Source: Bacteroidia bacterium (GTDB lineage Bacteria > Bacteroidota > Bacteroidia > J057). From it: a stretch of 64,000 nucleotides of DNA. Both the position numbers and the translations under genes were made by a program. Location: the NCBI GenBank assembly GCA_030430575.1, contig JAUIKF010000019.1:62001-126000 (forward strand), in the 5' to 3' direction. The notes beneath the pieces are model-generated. The model did not search any database and was not told where the DNA came from. It saw nothing but the letters and a program-made list of their open reading frames with translations. Shown piece after piece: positions 1 through 11,000 of this stretch. Every line of letters begins with the position of its first letter. Position 1 is the stretch's first letter.

Positions 1-3000
1 GCATCAATAGTATTCCAGCCGTATTAGATGGGGATGAACCTGTAGTACCCTTACCTTCCCTCAAAATAGGCTATAATGATTTTGAGCAAAACTTTGTATT
101 ACACTACCAATGGCAAGTCAGTACAGCAGGACCCAGTGGACCTTTTACGGACATCAATTTGGCTACAGGAGAAGATTACGTGCCAGTTGCTACTCTATCA
201 GCAGGTTCCCGTTGGTATCGTCGTATTGCGATTGCTGGGAATATCGAAGCTTTTCCGAACTGTGTGCAGCCAGATACCAGTAATGTGGTAGAAGTAGTCA
301 CCACCAGCAACATCAGCCACAGTACCAACCTGGTCGAAGATCCCTACGGGATTTGCCCAGGCAGTCCCATCAATGTATCAACTACCCTCGCAGCCAGCCC
401 AGATGGTGCTTTTGGCCCTTATACCTGGACCTTATCTGATATCAGTGTCGATACGGTAGTATTGAGTGGAAGTACGGGGGTAGGGAGTTTTTCTACTAAT
501 GGTGTACCTGCTGCGGGTTTATTCCGCCTGGTTGCAACCGACACCCGAGGGTGCCAAAGTGCTGACACACTCACAGTAGAAAGCATGCAGATAGATGCAG
601 GCCCAGCTACAGTATTTACCTGTGGAGATGCCAGCGTGGTGATCGGCCCTTCAGGCCCCGCGCCTATGTGGGAAAACTATGCTACGAACAGTTATGCCTG
701 GTCCCCTAGCACCAACTTGAATAATGCTGCGCTCTTGCGTCCTACGGTATCGCCCGTACTGGCCCTGGGCGATTCGATGACCTATTATTTATCTGTCAAT
801 GGTTGTTTGTCAGATTCGGTTAAGGTAAAAAATGAAGCGATTACCCCACTGCCTGCCTTGCCCGCAGATACGATATGCCAGGGCGATTCGCTGAATATGG
901 GGGCAGGAATTACGCCCCAAGCAGGCGTAGTTTATCAGTGGGCACCTGGTTTTAATATTGTGGATGATACCGACCCCAATAGCAAGTTAATCGGTTCCCA
1001 CGCCCCGGCAGGTGTGAATACCACTACCTATTACCTAACCGCTACGGCTGGCAATACGGGCTGTGTGCAAACAACAACCCAGGAAATTGCGGTCTACAAA
1101 CAACCCAATATCCCCTTTGATTCGGATGATCCCTATAGTTGTTTTATTGACTATTATGGGCAGGGACCATCTCTGTCCCTGGGTACAGGTTCTGAATCTG
1201 GGATTTCCTATAGCTGGGATGTACAGGTGATCAATATCAGCGCGACTACGGGGCTTCCTTCTACCGTAGATGCGCTCACCTATCTCAGTAGCACCACAGG
1301 TTCTAGCGTGATTTTTGCCCTCACAGGCCCAGAAATCCCGTTAGGAGGGATGGCTGATGGAGACTATGACCTTCGATACATTCGGACGAGTGTCAATATG
1401 GCTGAGCCTAGCTGTATGCGCAGGGATACAGCGGTGATCCACTATTCTCCTCCTTGTGATGGTATTCCGGGCTTTTATTGTACGGCTTTGACGCCCCCTA
1501 ATACCTGTGGGACGGAGGGCACCTTGATTGGTGCACAGTCAGTTGCTGGTGGATTGTATTATGAATGGTCTCCTGTAGCAGGTTTGATTGATCCTTATTC
1601 GGGTCTGCCGCTTCCTGCTTCTGGTCCTCACCCTGGGCAGGTTTTTGCCAATCCAGATACGACAACTCATTATCACCTGAGTATCAGTTATCCTGATAGA
1701 TCGGGAGATACCCTCTGTACGATAGATATATTGGTTTTCCCATCCCTCTTTAATACGCCTTCTTTCACTATTCCTCCTGTAGCAGGCGGCTGTGCCAGCA
1801 CCCCTATTCAAATAGGCAGCGCTCCGATCGCTGGCTTGGTATACAGTTGGGAACCTACAGCAGGCCTGAGTGATCCCAATATTTCCAATCCTACGGCTAC
1901 CATCACAGAAAACACGACCTATGTGGTGATGGCTGTAGATACAGCCACGGGTTGTTTTGCCATGGATACGGTCGTCGTGCAGCTCGTTCCGATATTGGTA
2001 GATGCTGGGCTAGACGCCAGTTATTGTGATGCCGCAGGCAGGACAGACTCCGTAGGCGCATTAGTGGCCAATCCCGCGTATAGCTACCAATGGACGGCGA
2101 GTAGTGGAGCCGTTACTTTTGGTAATTCCACCCTTGCCAAAACCACCGCCACCATCCCCGCAGGTACAGGCACGGTGACCCTTTACCTGACAGCTACCGA
2201 TCTGAATACTACCTGTAGCCAGATGGACTCCCTTGTATACACGGCTACGAGTGGGCCTGCAGGGTATAGCCCTGCCACCACAGTTCGGGTCTGTGATGGC
2301 GACTCGGTGCAAATAGGGGCTGCCGAACCTCCAGGTACTTCTTATACTTATGCCTGGACTTCTACGTCGACAGGAAATGGGCTGACTGTGGCAGAAAGCA
2401 GCAAGGCACAGCCTTACATAACGCCTACGGGTGCAGGCCCTTGGACTTATGATGTGGTTGTGACGGAAACAGGCGTATCGGCCACAAGCTGTACCGCTAA
2501 TTATACCGTGACGGTTTCCCGTCCTACCGAACCTGTGGTGACAGCTTCGCCTGCTGCCGTACCTTGTGCATCAAATGGGGTGCAGATAGGCGTGACCAAT
2601 TCACCCACAGCCATCTGGACCTTTAGCTGGTCACCGACGGATCACATCGTGAGTTTTGCTCATAATGATATGCGCAGGATCAGGGTCTATCCACCCGATA
2701 CGACCACCTATACCCTGACGGCCACTTATCAGACAGGCTGTGTGCGGACTTATGACATCATAGTCCCTGGGGCAGATTATGTAGCGGAAATCAGTGATGA
2801 TGAATTAGAACTCTGCGAAGGAGATGTCAATCCTACCTTCACCTTGAATAGCATTCCAGCAGGGGCTACCGTCGCTTGGACCTCTTCTCCTGCGGGTGCA
2901 ACGGCTTACCTCAATTCCACCACTGCCAATAATCCAGTATTTAATATCTCGGCTGCTCCAGCAGGGACTTATACCTATACCGCAACGGTCAATTATGGTG

Positions 3001-4450
3001 CGGGCTGTGTTTCATCAGCTTCGCTGACCGTTCGTCTAGACAAGGCGATTCCGGATATCGCTGGGGCTGATCAAAGTATATGTTTAGGAGAATGTGTAAC
3101 CATCGGTACGGCAGCAGTATCAGGACTATCCTACGCCTGGACAACAGTGCCATATGATCCTTCGGCTGTGATTTCTTTCCCCAGTGATGCTGCTCCTGAG
3201 GTATGTCCCACTCAAAATACAACCTATAAGCTGACCTATATTGATGTGGCTTCGGGTTGCACATTTGAAGATTATGTCTCTGTACAAATCAATGGCACCC
3301 TGCCAACTTTAACAGTCATATCCGCTTATGAAGATTGTCAAAATGCCTCGGGGACGGCTACCGTAGATCTAAACGCGTTGATCACCAGCAATACAGGTGC
3401 GAGTACCAGTTTCTGGTTGGATGCTACGGCTGCTGTCCTTCCCGTTGCCACGCCTACCACGGTGGAGGCAGGTACTTATTACATCAGGTCATCAGATGCC
3501 TCAGGCTTATGTAGCGTGGTGGAACCTACCACGATTACCCTCAACCCCATCCCCAATGTCTCGGGGCAGGCCGTGGCAAATTGCATTACGCAGACAGGTT
3601 ACCTGGCCTTGGCAGGCTTTGCTGCGGGTGACAGGTTCGACTATACCGCTGGGATGAGCTATACAGGGGCGGCTAGCTATGCCACTGCCAGTGTGATTCC
3701 ATTTAGTGGGCTCGTCGCCACGGGTTTGGCTTTGCCACCCACTTCTGGAAGCAATTTTTATACGGTTCGGGTATTTAATGCGGATAGTTGTAGCCAGGAT
3801 ATTACCCTAGAATTATTGCCGACTTGCTGCCCAGCAATTGATTCGCTCTCGCTTTCGGCTACAGTAGTATGTGAAGATGAACTTTTTAGCATTACGATCC
3901 ATCATGATGCCAATTTAGGCGACATGGGCCTATATATGAGTACAAATTCAGGGCTGACTGCCGCTCAATTATATGATTTTCCTAACCATAGTACCAACGG
4001 CATAAGCGCACTCAGCGGACTAGTCAGCCCTGCTGCGGGTGTACCTTTTACCGTAGTCTCAAACTTGCAAATTGCTGCTTCGGGCACTTACACCATTTAT
4101 GGGATTTTAGCAAATGGAAACTCGAATATTGTTGACTCAACGTGTGTGCCGGTAAGCAGTGTTACCCTGATCGTTAATGATCAGCCTGAGGTAGAGGCCA
4201 ATTCAGATCAGACGATCTGTGAAACAGAAACCGTAACCCTTTCAGGCTCCATAAGTGGAGGAGCAAGCACCTCAACCTGGACTACAGGAGGAGACGGAGG
4301 TTTTGATAATCCAGCTTCCCTAACCGCCATTTATACCCCTGGTGTAACCGATATCGCTAATGGCGGTGTCACCTTGACCCTCACCACCGATGACCCTGCG
4401 GGTCCTTGCGAAGCCGCAAGCGATTCCATGCGCGTGACCATAGATTCCCT
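1..4450 (+). repeat. Segmental duplication, copy 1 (paralogous to 6666-11595)
   Basis: Position 1 aligns with position 6666 and the reading frames stay parallel through about 3830/10490. Similarity resumes at about 3840-4450 versus 10980-11595, after an insertion in copy 2 (about 10500-10975). The protein is largely conserved while many third codon positions differ. Confidence 0.85.
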
Positions 4451-5015
4451 CGCGACGGTGACAGCAGGTGGGCCAGACACGGTTTGCCAATCTGCTACCC
4501 CTTCGGTCATTCTCTTGAGTGGCGCTGCGGTTGGAGGTGCTGCAAGCACGGGAGCGTGGAGTATTATTAGTGGAGGAGGAACCTTGAATAATACCTCACA
4601 GACGACAAATCCTCAAACGGTGAGTTATACCCCCGCTGCCAATTTTTCAGGAACGGTCACCCTTCGTCTGACTACAAATACTTCGGGTAGTTGTCCAGCA
4701 GAGGTTGCTGACAGGACGATTGAGGTAGAGCCGATGCCTGCGCTGACAGTAGCAGGAACGGCTATCTGTAAAAACAGCAGCATAGATCTCAGCACACTAG
4801 TGACAGGCAATAGCCCCACGGGTGTACTCAGCTTTCACGCTACATACGCAGATGCGGATGCGGCTATGAATCCTATTGGCCCAGTGGTAACGCCAGGCTC
4901 AGCTAGCACCTATTATGTGCGCAGCAGCTTGGGCAATTGCTACTCGATAGCCAAAATCCCCATAACCATTCTGCCTCCTGGTTGCGGTACAGCAACGGTT
5001 ACAGGGCCTAACTAG
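1..5015 (+). CDS. Large secreted multi-module (Ig/PKD-like) protein, C-terminal part; 5' end outside window
   Basis: The reading frame is open from the first bases of the window, so this is the 3' part of a longer gene. A TTG at 159 could be taken as a start, but codons upstream of it encode sequence conserved in the neighbouring gene (for example INSIPAVLDGDEP), so it is internal. The visible ~1670 residues are a chain of Cys-containing beta-sandwich-like modules with recurring motifs such as 'CPGSPINV', 'TYYLTA' and 'ICQGDSL', resembling the PKD/Ig-like and gliding-type extracellular modules of Bacteroidota. The visible part aligns module by module with residues ~535-2180 of the next gene (5063-27343), which starts only 47 bp downstream on the same strand; co-transcription is likely. 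It ends abruptly (TATVTGPN, stop) with no T9SS sorting domain, dockerin or membrane anchor. A role in adhesion or as a surface matrix is inference. Confidence 0.85.
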   Translation, partial: INSIPAVLDGDEPVVPLPSLKIGYNDFEQNFVLHYQWQVSTAGPSGPFTDINLATGEDYVPVATLSAGSRWYRRIAIAGNIEAFPNCVQPDTSNVVEVVTTSNISHSTNLVEDPYGICPGSPINVSTTLAASPDGAFGPYTWTLSDISVDTVVLSGSTGVGSFSTNGVPAAGLFRLVATDTRGCQSADTLTVESMQIDAGPATVFTCGDASVVIGPSGPAPMWENYATNSYAWSPSTNLNNAALLRPTVSPVLALGDSMTYYLSVNGCLSDSVKVKNEAITPLPALPADTICQGDSLNMGAGITPQAGVVYQWAPGFNIVDDTDPNSKLIGSHAPAGVNTTTYYLTATAGNTGCVQTTTQEIAVYKQPNIPFDSDDPYSCFIDYYGQGPSLSLGTGSESGISYSWDVQVINISATTGLPSTVDALTYLSSTTGSSVIFALTGPEIPLGGMADGDYDLRYIRTSVNMAEPSCMRRDTAVIHYSPPCDGIPGFYCTALTPPNTCGTEGTLIGAQSVAGGLYYEWSPVAGLIDPYSGLPLPASGPHPGQVFANPDTTTHYHLSISYPDRSGDTLCTIDILVFPSLFNTPSFTIPPVAGGCASTPIQIGSAPIAGLVYSWEPTAGLSDPNISNPTATITENTTYVVMAVDTATGCFAMDTVVVQLVPILVDAGLDASYCDAAGRTDSVGALVANPAYSYQWTASSGAVTFGNSTLAKTTATIPAGTGTVTLYLTATDLNTTCSQMDSLVYTATSGPAGYSPATTVRVCDGDSVQIGAAEPPGTSYTYAWTSTSTGNGLTVAESSKAQPYITPTGAGPWTYDVVVTETGVSATSCTANYTVTVSRPTEPVVTASPAAVPCASNGVQIGVTNSPTAIWTFSWSPTDHIVSFAHNDMRRIRVYPPDTTTYTLTATYQTGCVRTYDIIVPGADYVAEISDDELELCEGDVNPTFTLNSIPAGATVAWTSSPAGATAYLNSTTANNPVFNISAAPAGTYTYTATVNYGAGCVSSASLTVRLDKAIPDIAGADQSICLGECVTIGTAAVSGLSYAWTTVPYDPSAVISFPSDAAPEVCPTQNTTYKLTYIDVASGCTFEDYVSVQINGTLPTLTVISAYEDCQNASGTATVDLNALITSNTGASTSFWLDATAAVLPVATPTTVEAGTYYIRSSDASGLCSVVEPTTITLNPIPNVSGQAVANCITQTGYLALAGFAAGDRFDYTAGMSYTGAASYATASVIPFSGLVATGLALPPTSGSNFYTVRVFNADSCSQDITLELLPTCCPAIDSLSLSATVVCEDELFSITIHHDANLGDMGLYMSTNSGLTAAQLYDFPNHSTNGISALSGLVSPAAGVPFTVVSNLQIAASGTYTIYGILANGNSNIVDSTCVPVSSVTLIVNDQPEVEANSDQTICETETVTLSGSISGGASTSTWTTGGDGGFDNPASLTAIYTPGVTDIANGGVTLTLTTDDPAGPCEAASDSMRVTIDSLATVTAGGPDTVCQSATPSVILLSGAAVGGAASTGAWSIISGGGTLNNTSQTTNPQTVSYTPAANFSGTVTLRLTTNTSGSCPAEVADRTIEVEPMPALTVAGTAICKNSSIDLSTLVTGNSPTGVLSFHATYADADAAMNPIGPVVTPGSASTYYVRSSLGNCYSIAKIPITILPPGCGTATVTGPN

Positions 5016-5062
5016 CGCATTGGACGATATATTTTAATTCAGTAAAAAATAATATACAAGAG

Positions 5063-8000
5063 ATGGTTATTTCAAAAAAATTATACCTCCTCCTATTTTT
5101 AAGCTTCCTGCCTTTTTTAGCCTTTGGCCAGCAGATACAGTGGGGGACATTTATTGATGCTTCTGGGCGGACGAGTGGGCAGAATGCTCGGGGTTACCAA
5201 ATAAAAGTTGGGCCAGATGGGTTTGTATATTCAATAGGTTATGGGCGCTATTTGACCTTCCAAGGAAACCCAACTGCCGATACTGTTATTACTCATGGCC
5301 CTGGAAGCGGTAATTCCAATAACAATGATACCTATGTATTAAAGATGTCTCCCGATGGAAATCAAATTGTCTGGGCATGTGTGATAGGAGGTACCAATGG
5401 CGATCTGCCTGGATGGTTTGAGTTTGACTCTTCCGGAAACATTTTAGTCGCCGGAAATACCAGCTCCTCTAATTTTCCTGTAACGACAGATGCTGATCAG
5501 CCCATTTGGGGAGGAGGAGAAGATTTGTTTTTTACAAAACTTACCCAAAATGGGGAGTTGGTATATTCCTCTTATTTAGGTGGATCGGAAAACGAATACA
5601 TGTCATACGGTTTTATATCAGGAGATGGTACAATATTTTTTAATGGTTGGTCCGGTACTGTCGTATGGCCTTCTATAAACCAACCCACATTCCCAACCAA
5701 GCCTGGAGCTTATCAAGCTACTGGCGATTTTGCCACCTTTGGTGATGACTATTTCCTAGGAAGGTTGAATGCCGATATGAGTTTCAATCAGGGAACCTAT
5801 CTATTTCCACGCGATCCTAACAGCTACCGAGAGGGTTATCTATTAGAAGAAACTCCCAGTGGAGACCTCTTTATCCAAGGAAGTGCATCCAATGCTTACA
5901 TATCTGATATTCCTACCACCTCTGGAGCTTTGATCCAATCAACGGATGCTAATGCTAGCGGCAGTTATTATATGGTCATGAGTAGAGATTTAAGCAAAGT
6001 CAAATACTGTACGGCTGATTTATCAGGGAATCGCTTGTCATACCAATTTCAAAAAAGTAATGGAAATATCGTTATTCGTTCTGATGTACTTCCTGCCAAT
6101 ACATCCTATTTCCCTCTTTCTACCAATTCAGCTTATGGCTTCAAAACAGATGGTTCTCCAACATCTGTATTTGCTGAACTTACAGGGGACCTATCAACCA
6201 TTATAAATACAATGGTCATTAATGATGATATAGCTACGGGACTTCGAATCAATGGCGAAGATGGTAATGGTAATTATCATGCTAGTGCCTCTAATCCAAC
6301 CTCGGACGCCATGCTTGTTACCAGCCCTGGTGGCTCTTACTATTGGGGTTCGATTGCGAAAATAAATAGCGACTTCACCGAGTTACTTTATGCTTCTCGA
6401 ACCCTAGGAGGAAATAGATATTATGATGAACAAAATTGTACCTGGTATATTTCACCGTCAGTAGGCTGTGGAACAATATTCGGTACCTTTTATACTTCTG
6501 ATACAGCTTATAATACTGCTGGAGATACCCTGAATGGGTACTGGTTGGGAGATAGAACGACAATAAATTTATGTAGTGGTCAGCGAGGAGAACCCTATAT
6601 AACTGCCATCAACTTCCCCTCCATCACTAGTGGCAATGTCATTACCGCCCCTGCAAGTAGCTATTGCATCAATAGTATTCCAGAGGTATTGGATGGGGAT
6701 GAACCCGTAGTCCCTTTGCCTTCCCTCAAAATAGGCTATAATGATTTTGAGCAAAACTTTGTCTTACACTATCAATGGCAAGTCAGTACAGCAGGACCCA
6801 GCGGGCCTTTTTCTGACATCAATTTGGCTACCGAAGAAGACTATGTGCCGGAAGCAGAAGCATCAGCAGGTTCTCGCTGGTATCGTCGTATTGCGATTGC
6901 TGGAAATATTGAAGCCTTTCCCAATTGTGTACAGCCAGATACCAGTAATGTGGTAGAAGTAGTGACCTTGTCCAATATTAGCCACAGCACCGATATGCCT
7001 GAGGAGGCTTATGGGCTGTGCCCAGGCAGCCCGATCAATGTAAGTACGACTTTGTCTGCGAGCCCTGATGGCACTTTTGGCCCTTACACTTGGACCTTGT
7101 CCGATATCAGTGTGGATACGGTCGTATTGAGTGGGAGTACAGGCGTAGGTAGTTTTGCTGCCAATGGTGTGCCTGCTGCGGGCTTGTATCAGTTAGAAGT
7201 AACCGATACCCGTGGGTGTGTCAGTGCCGATACGCTTACAGTAGAGAGCATGGTTATTGATGCTGGTCCTGCAACGGTATTTACCTGTGATAGCTCTTCC
7301 TTAGTCATCGGACCTTCTGGCCCTGCTCCTCAATGGGAGAATTATGCGACAAATAGCTATTCTTGGCTGCCGACGAGCAATTTGAATAATGCAGCCTTAC
7401 TCAAGCCCACGGTTTCGCCTGTTCCTGCTTCGGGAGATTCTATTACCTATAGTATTTATGTTAATGGTTGCTTATCGGATTCTGTTAAAGTAAAAAATGA
7501 AACGTTGACGCCCCTGCCCGCCTTGCCGGCAGACACGATATGTCAGGGCGACTCCCTGAATATGGGGGCGGGAATCACCCCTCAGCCAGATGTGACCTAT
7601 CAATGGCTGCCTGGCGTTAATATCGTGGACGATACCGATCCCAATAGCAAATTGATCGGCTCTGATGCGCCAGCAGGTGTCAATACAACCACCTATTATT
7701 TGACCGCTATGGCTGGCAATACAGGGTGTGTGCAAACGGCGACTCAGGATATTACTGTCTATAAGCAGCCTAATATCCCCTTTGATTCGGATGATCCGTA
7801 TAGCTGTTTTATTGACTATTATGGTCAGGGACCTGCCCTTACGCTCGGGACAGGTAGTGAATCAGGGATTTCTTATAGTTGGGATGTGCAGGTGACCAAT
7901 ATCAGTGCTACCACGGGCCTGCCCAGCACAGTAGATGCCCTTGCTTACTTGAGTAGCACTACTGCTTCTTCCGTGGTCTTTAGCTTGACTGGCCCTGAAA

Positions 8001-11000
8001 TTCCCCTTGGCGGTATGGCAGACGGGGATTATGATCTCCGTTATATCCGAACCAGCTTCAATACGGCGGAGCCGAGTTGTATGCGGATGGATACGGCTGT
8101 GATACACTACTCTCCTCCCTGTGATGGGATTCCCGGTTTTTACTGCACCGCCCTGACGCCCCCCAATACCTGTGGGACGGAAGGCACATTGATCGGTGCT
8201 GAGGCCGTTTCAGGGGGGCTGTATTATGAGTGGACACCAGTAGCAGGGCTTACTGACCCTTATACAGGGCTGCCCTTGGTAGCTGGTGGCCCACATCCTG
8301 GTCAAGTATATGCCAATCCTGATACAACCACTGAATATCATTTGGCCATCAATTACCCAAATCGGAGTGGTGATACTCTTTGTACCATAGATATATTGGT
8401 TTTTCCTGCCATCTTTAATACCCCAGCGATTAATATCCCTCCTGTAGCTGGAGGGTGTGCAGGTACCCCCATTCAAATTGGGAGTGCTCCACTTTCAGGA
8501 TTGGTATACAGTTGGGAACCTACGGCAGGGCTGAGTGATCCTAACATTGCAAACCCTGCGGCTACCATCACAGAAAATACGACTTATGTGGTTACAGCTG
8601 TGGATACCGCCACAGGCTGTCTTGCTATGGACACGGTGGCGGTTCAGATTGTCCCTATTCTGGTGAATGCTGGTTTGGATGGCAGTTTTTGTGATGCTGC
8701 GGGGTACTCGGGAAGTATCGGGGCCTTAGCTGCTAATGCAGCTTATAGCTATCAATGGACGGCCAGTTCTGGGGCTGTTGTCTTTGGGAATGCGACAGAT
8801 GCTCAGACAACCGTAACCATCCCTGCAAGTACAGGTACAGTGTCTATTTATCTAGCTGTGACTGATCTAAATACGAGCTGCTCTCAAAGTGATACCGCAA
8901 TTTTTACTGCCACTGGTGGCCCAGTTGGTTATGCCCCTGCAACTACTGTTCGGGTCTGCGATGGAGATTCAGTGATCATAGGCGCACCTGCACCGACAGG
9001 AACAAATTATACCTATGCCTGGACCTCAGCCTCTACAGGCAATGGACTTCTGCCTTCTGAAAGCACCAAGCCCGAGCCTTCCATAACGCCTGCAGGGGCT
9101 GGCCCGTGGACCTATGACGTTACCGTCACAGAAACGGGTCCCACAAGCTTGACATGTACCTCCAATTACACCGTGACGGTTTCCCGACCTACAGAGCCTG
9201 TAGTGACGGTATCACCTGCTGCCGTACCCTGCGCCTCTGCTGGTGTCACAATAGGCGTGACCAATTCGCCAACGGCGATCTGGACCTTTAGTTGGTCGCC
9301 GACGGATCATATTGTGGGTTTTGCCCATAATGATATGCGCAGGATCAGGGTTTATCCACCTGATACGACGACCTATACGCTTACAGCCACGTATCAGACG
9401 GGCTGTGTGCGGACCTTTGACATCATTGTTCCGGGGGCAGATTATGTGGCGGAAATCAGTGATGATGAACTAGAGCTCTGTGAGGGAGATGTCAATCCAA
9501 CCTTCAGTTTGAATAGCATTCCAGCAGGCGCTACCGTCGCTTGGACCTCTTCTCCTGCGGGCGCTACAGCTTATCTCAATTCCACAACTGCCAATAATCC
9601 GATATTTAATATTACGACCGCACCAGCAGGGACGTATACCTACACCGCGACAGTAAATTATGGTACTGGCTGTGTCTCCTCTGCTTCGCTGACTGTTCGT
9701 CTAGGCAAAGCGATTCCTGATATTGCTGGGGCTGACCAAAGTATATGTTTAGGAGAATGTGTGACCATTGGTACAGCAGCCGTCTCGGGGCTCTCCTACG
9801 CCTGGACAACGGCGCCTTATGATCCTTCGGCTGTGATTTCTTTCCCAGGTGATGCTTCTCCCGAAGTATGCCCCACCCAAAATACAACCTATAAGCTGAC
9901 TTATATTGATGTGACTTCGGGGTGCACCTTTGAAGATTATGTCTCTGTACAAATCAATGGGGTGGTGCCTACCTTATCCGTCATATCAGCCTATAAAGAT
10001 TGTCAAAACACGTCAGGTACGGCTACTGTAGACCTCAATAGCCTGATCACCACCAATACAGGTACAAGTACCAGTTTCTGGTTAGATGCTACGGCATCTG
10101 TCCTGCCCATTGCCACGCCTACCATGGTGGAAGCGGGCACCTATTATATTAAATCAGCAGATGCTTCTGGCCTATGTACAGTGGTCGAGCCAACTACCAT
10201 CACCTTCAATCCCATCCCCCAAGTCTCGGGACAGGCTGTAGCCAATTGTGTTGCCCAGACTGGCTATCTAGCCTTGACAGGCTTTGCCGCAGGCGATAGG
10301 TTTGATTATACTCTTGGGATGAGTTATACAGGAGGGGCTAGTTATGCCACCGCCAGTGTGATTCCCTTTAGTGGGGTTGTCGCCACGGGACTGCCACTAC
10401 CGGCTATTTCAGGAAGTAGCTTTTATACCGTCAGGGTATTTAATGCAGATAGTTGTAGCCAGGATATTACACTAGAATTAATTTCTCCTTGTTGCCCAGA
10501 TATTGATTCACTTGCCTATTCTGCCCTTTCTATTTGCACAGGGAGTAATATTAATTTTGCAGATTATTTCCAAAACCCTGATCCTGATATTACCCTGACA
10601 TTCCATGCCTCAAAAGCTGATGCTGAGGCAGGAATGCCTACCATCTCTGGCGTACAGATGCCTGCTGTGGCAGGTACCTATTGGGTGCGAAGCCAATTAA
10701 CGGGTGAAACCTGTAATCGGGTGGACTCATTTACCGTGATGTTGACGCCAGCACCTGCCCCCACAGAAATATGCCCAGGCCAAACCTTTACCATTTCAGC
10801 CCCTACAAATTTTACTAATGTACAATGGTTTAGAGATGGGGTTGAAGTTCCTGCTGTGGGTTCATTTTCTGATACCTTTGCTGTTACCCAGCCAGGTGTT
10901 TATACCTTTACAGGTCTTGATGCTTCTTTATGTGTGGTAAATATATGTTGCCCTATCACATTTGAATCTTGTTGCCCAGACCTCAATTCCTTAGCCCTTT

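Noticed and set aside
159-5015. Treating the first gene as starting at the TTG at 159
   Set aside because: The frame is open and homologous to the second giant protein from base 3, so the gene is cut by the window edge.
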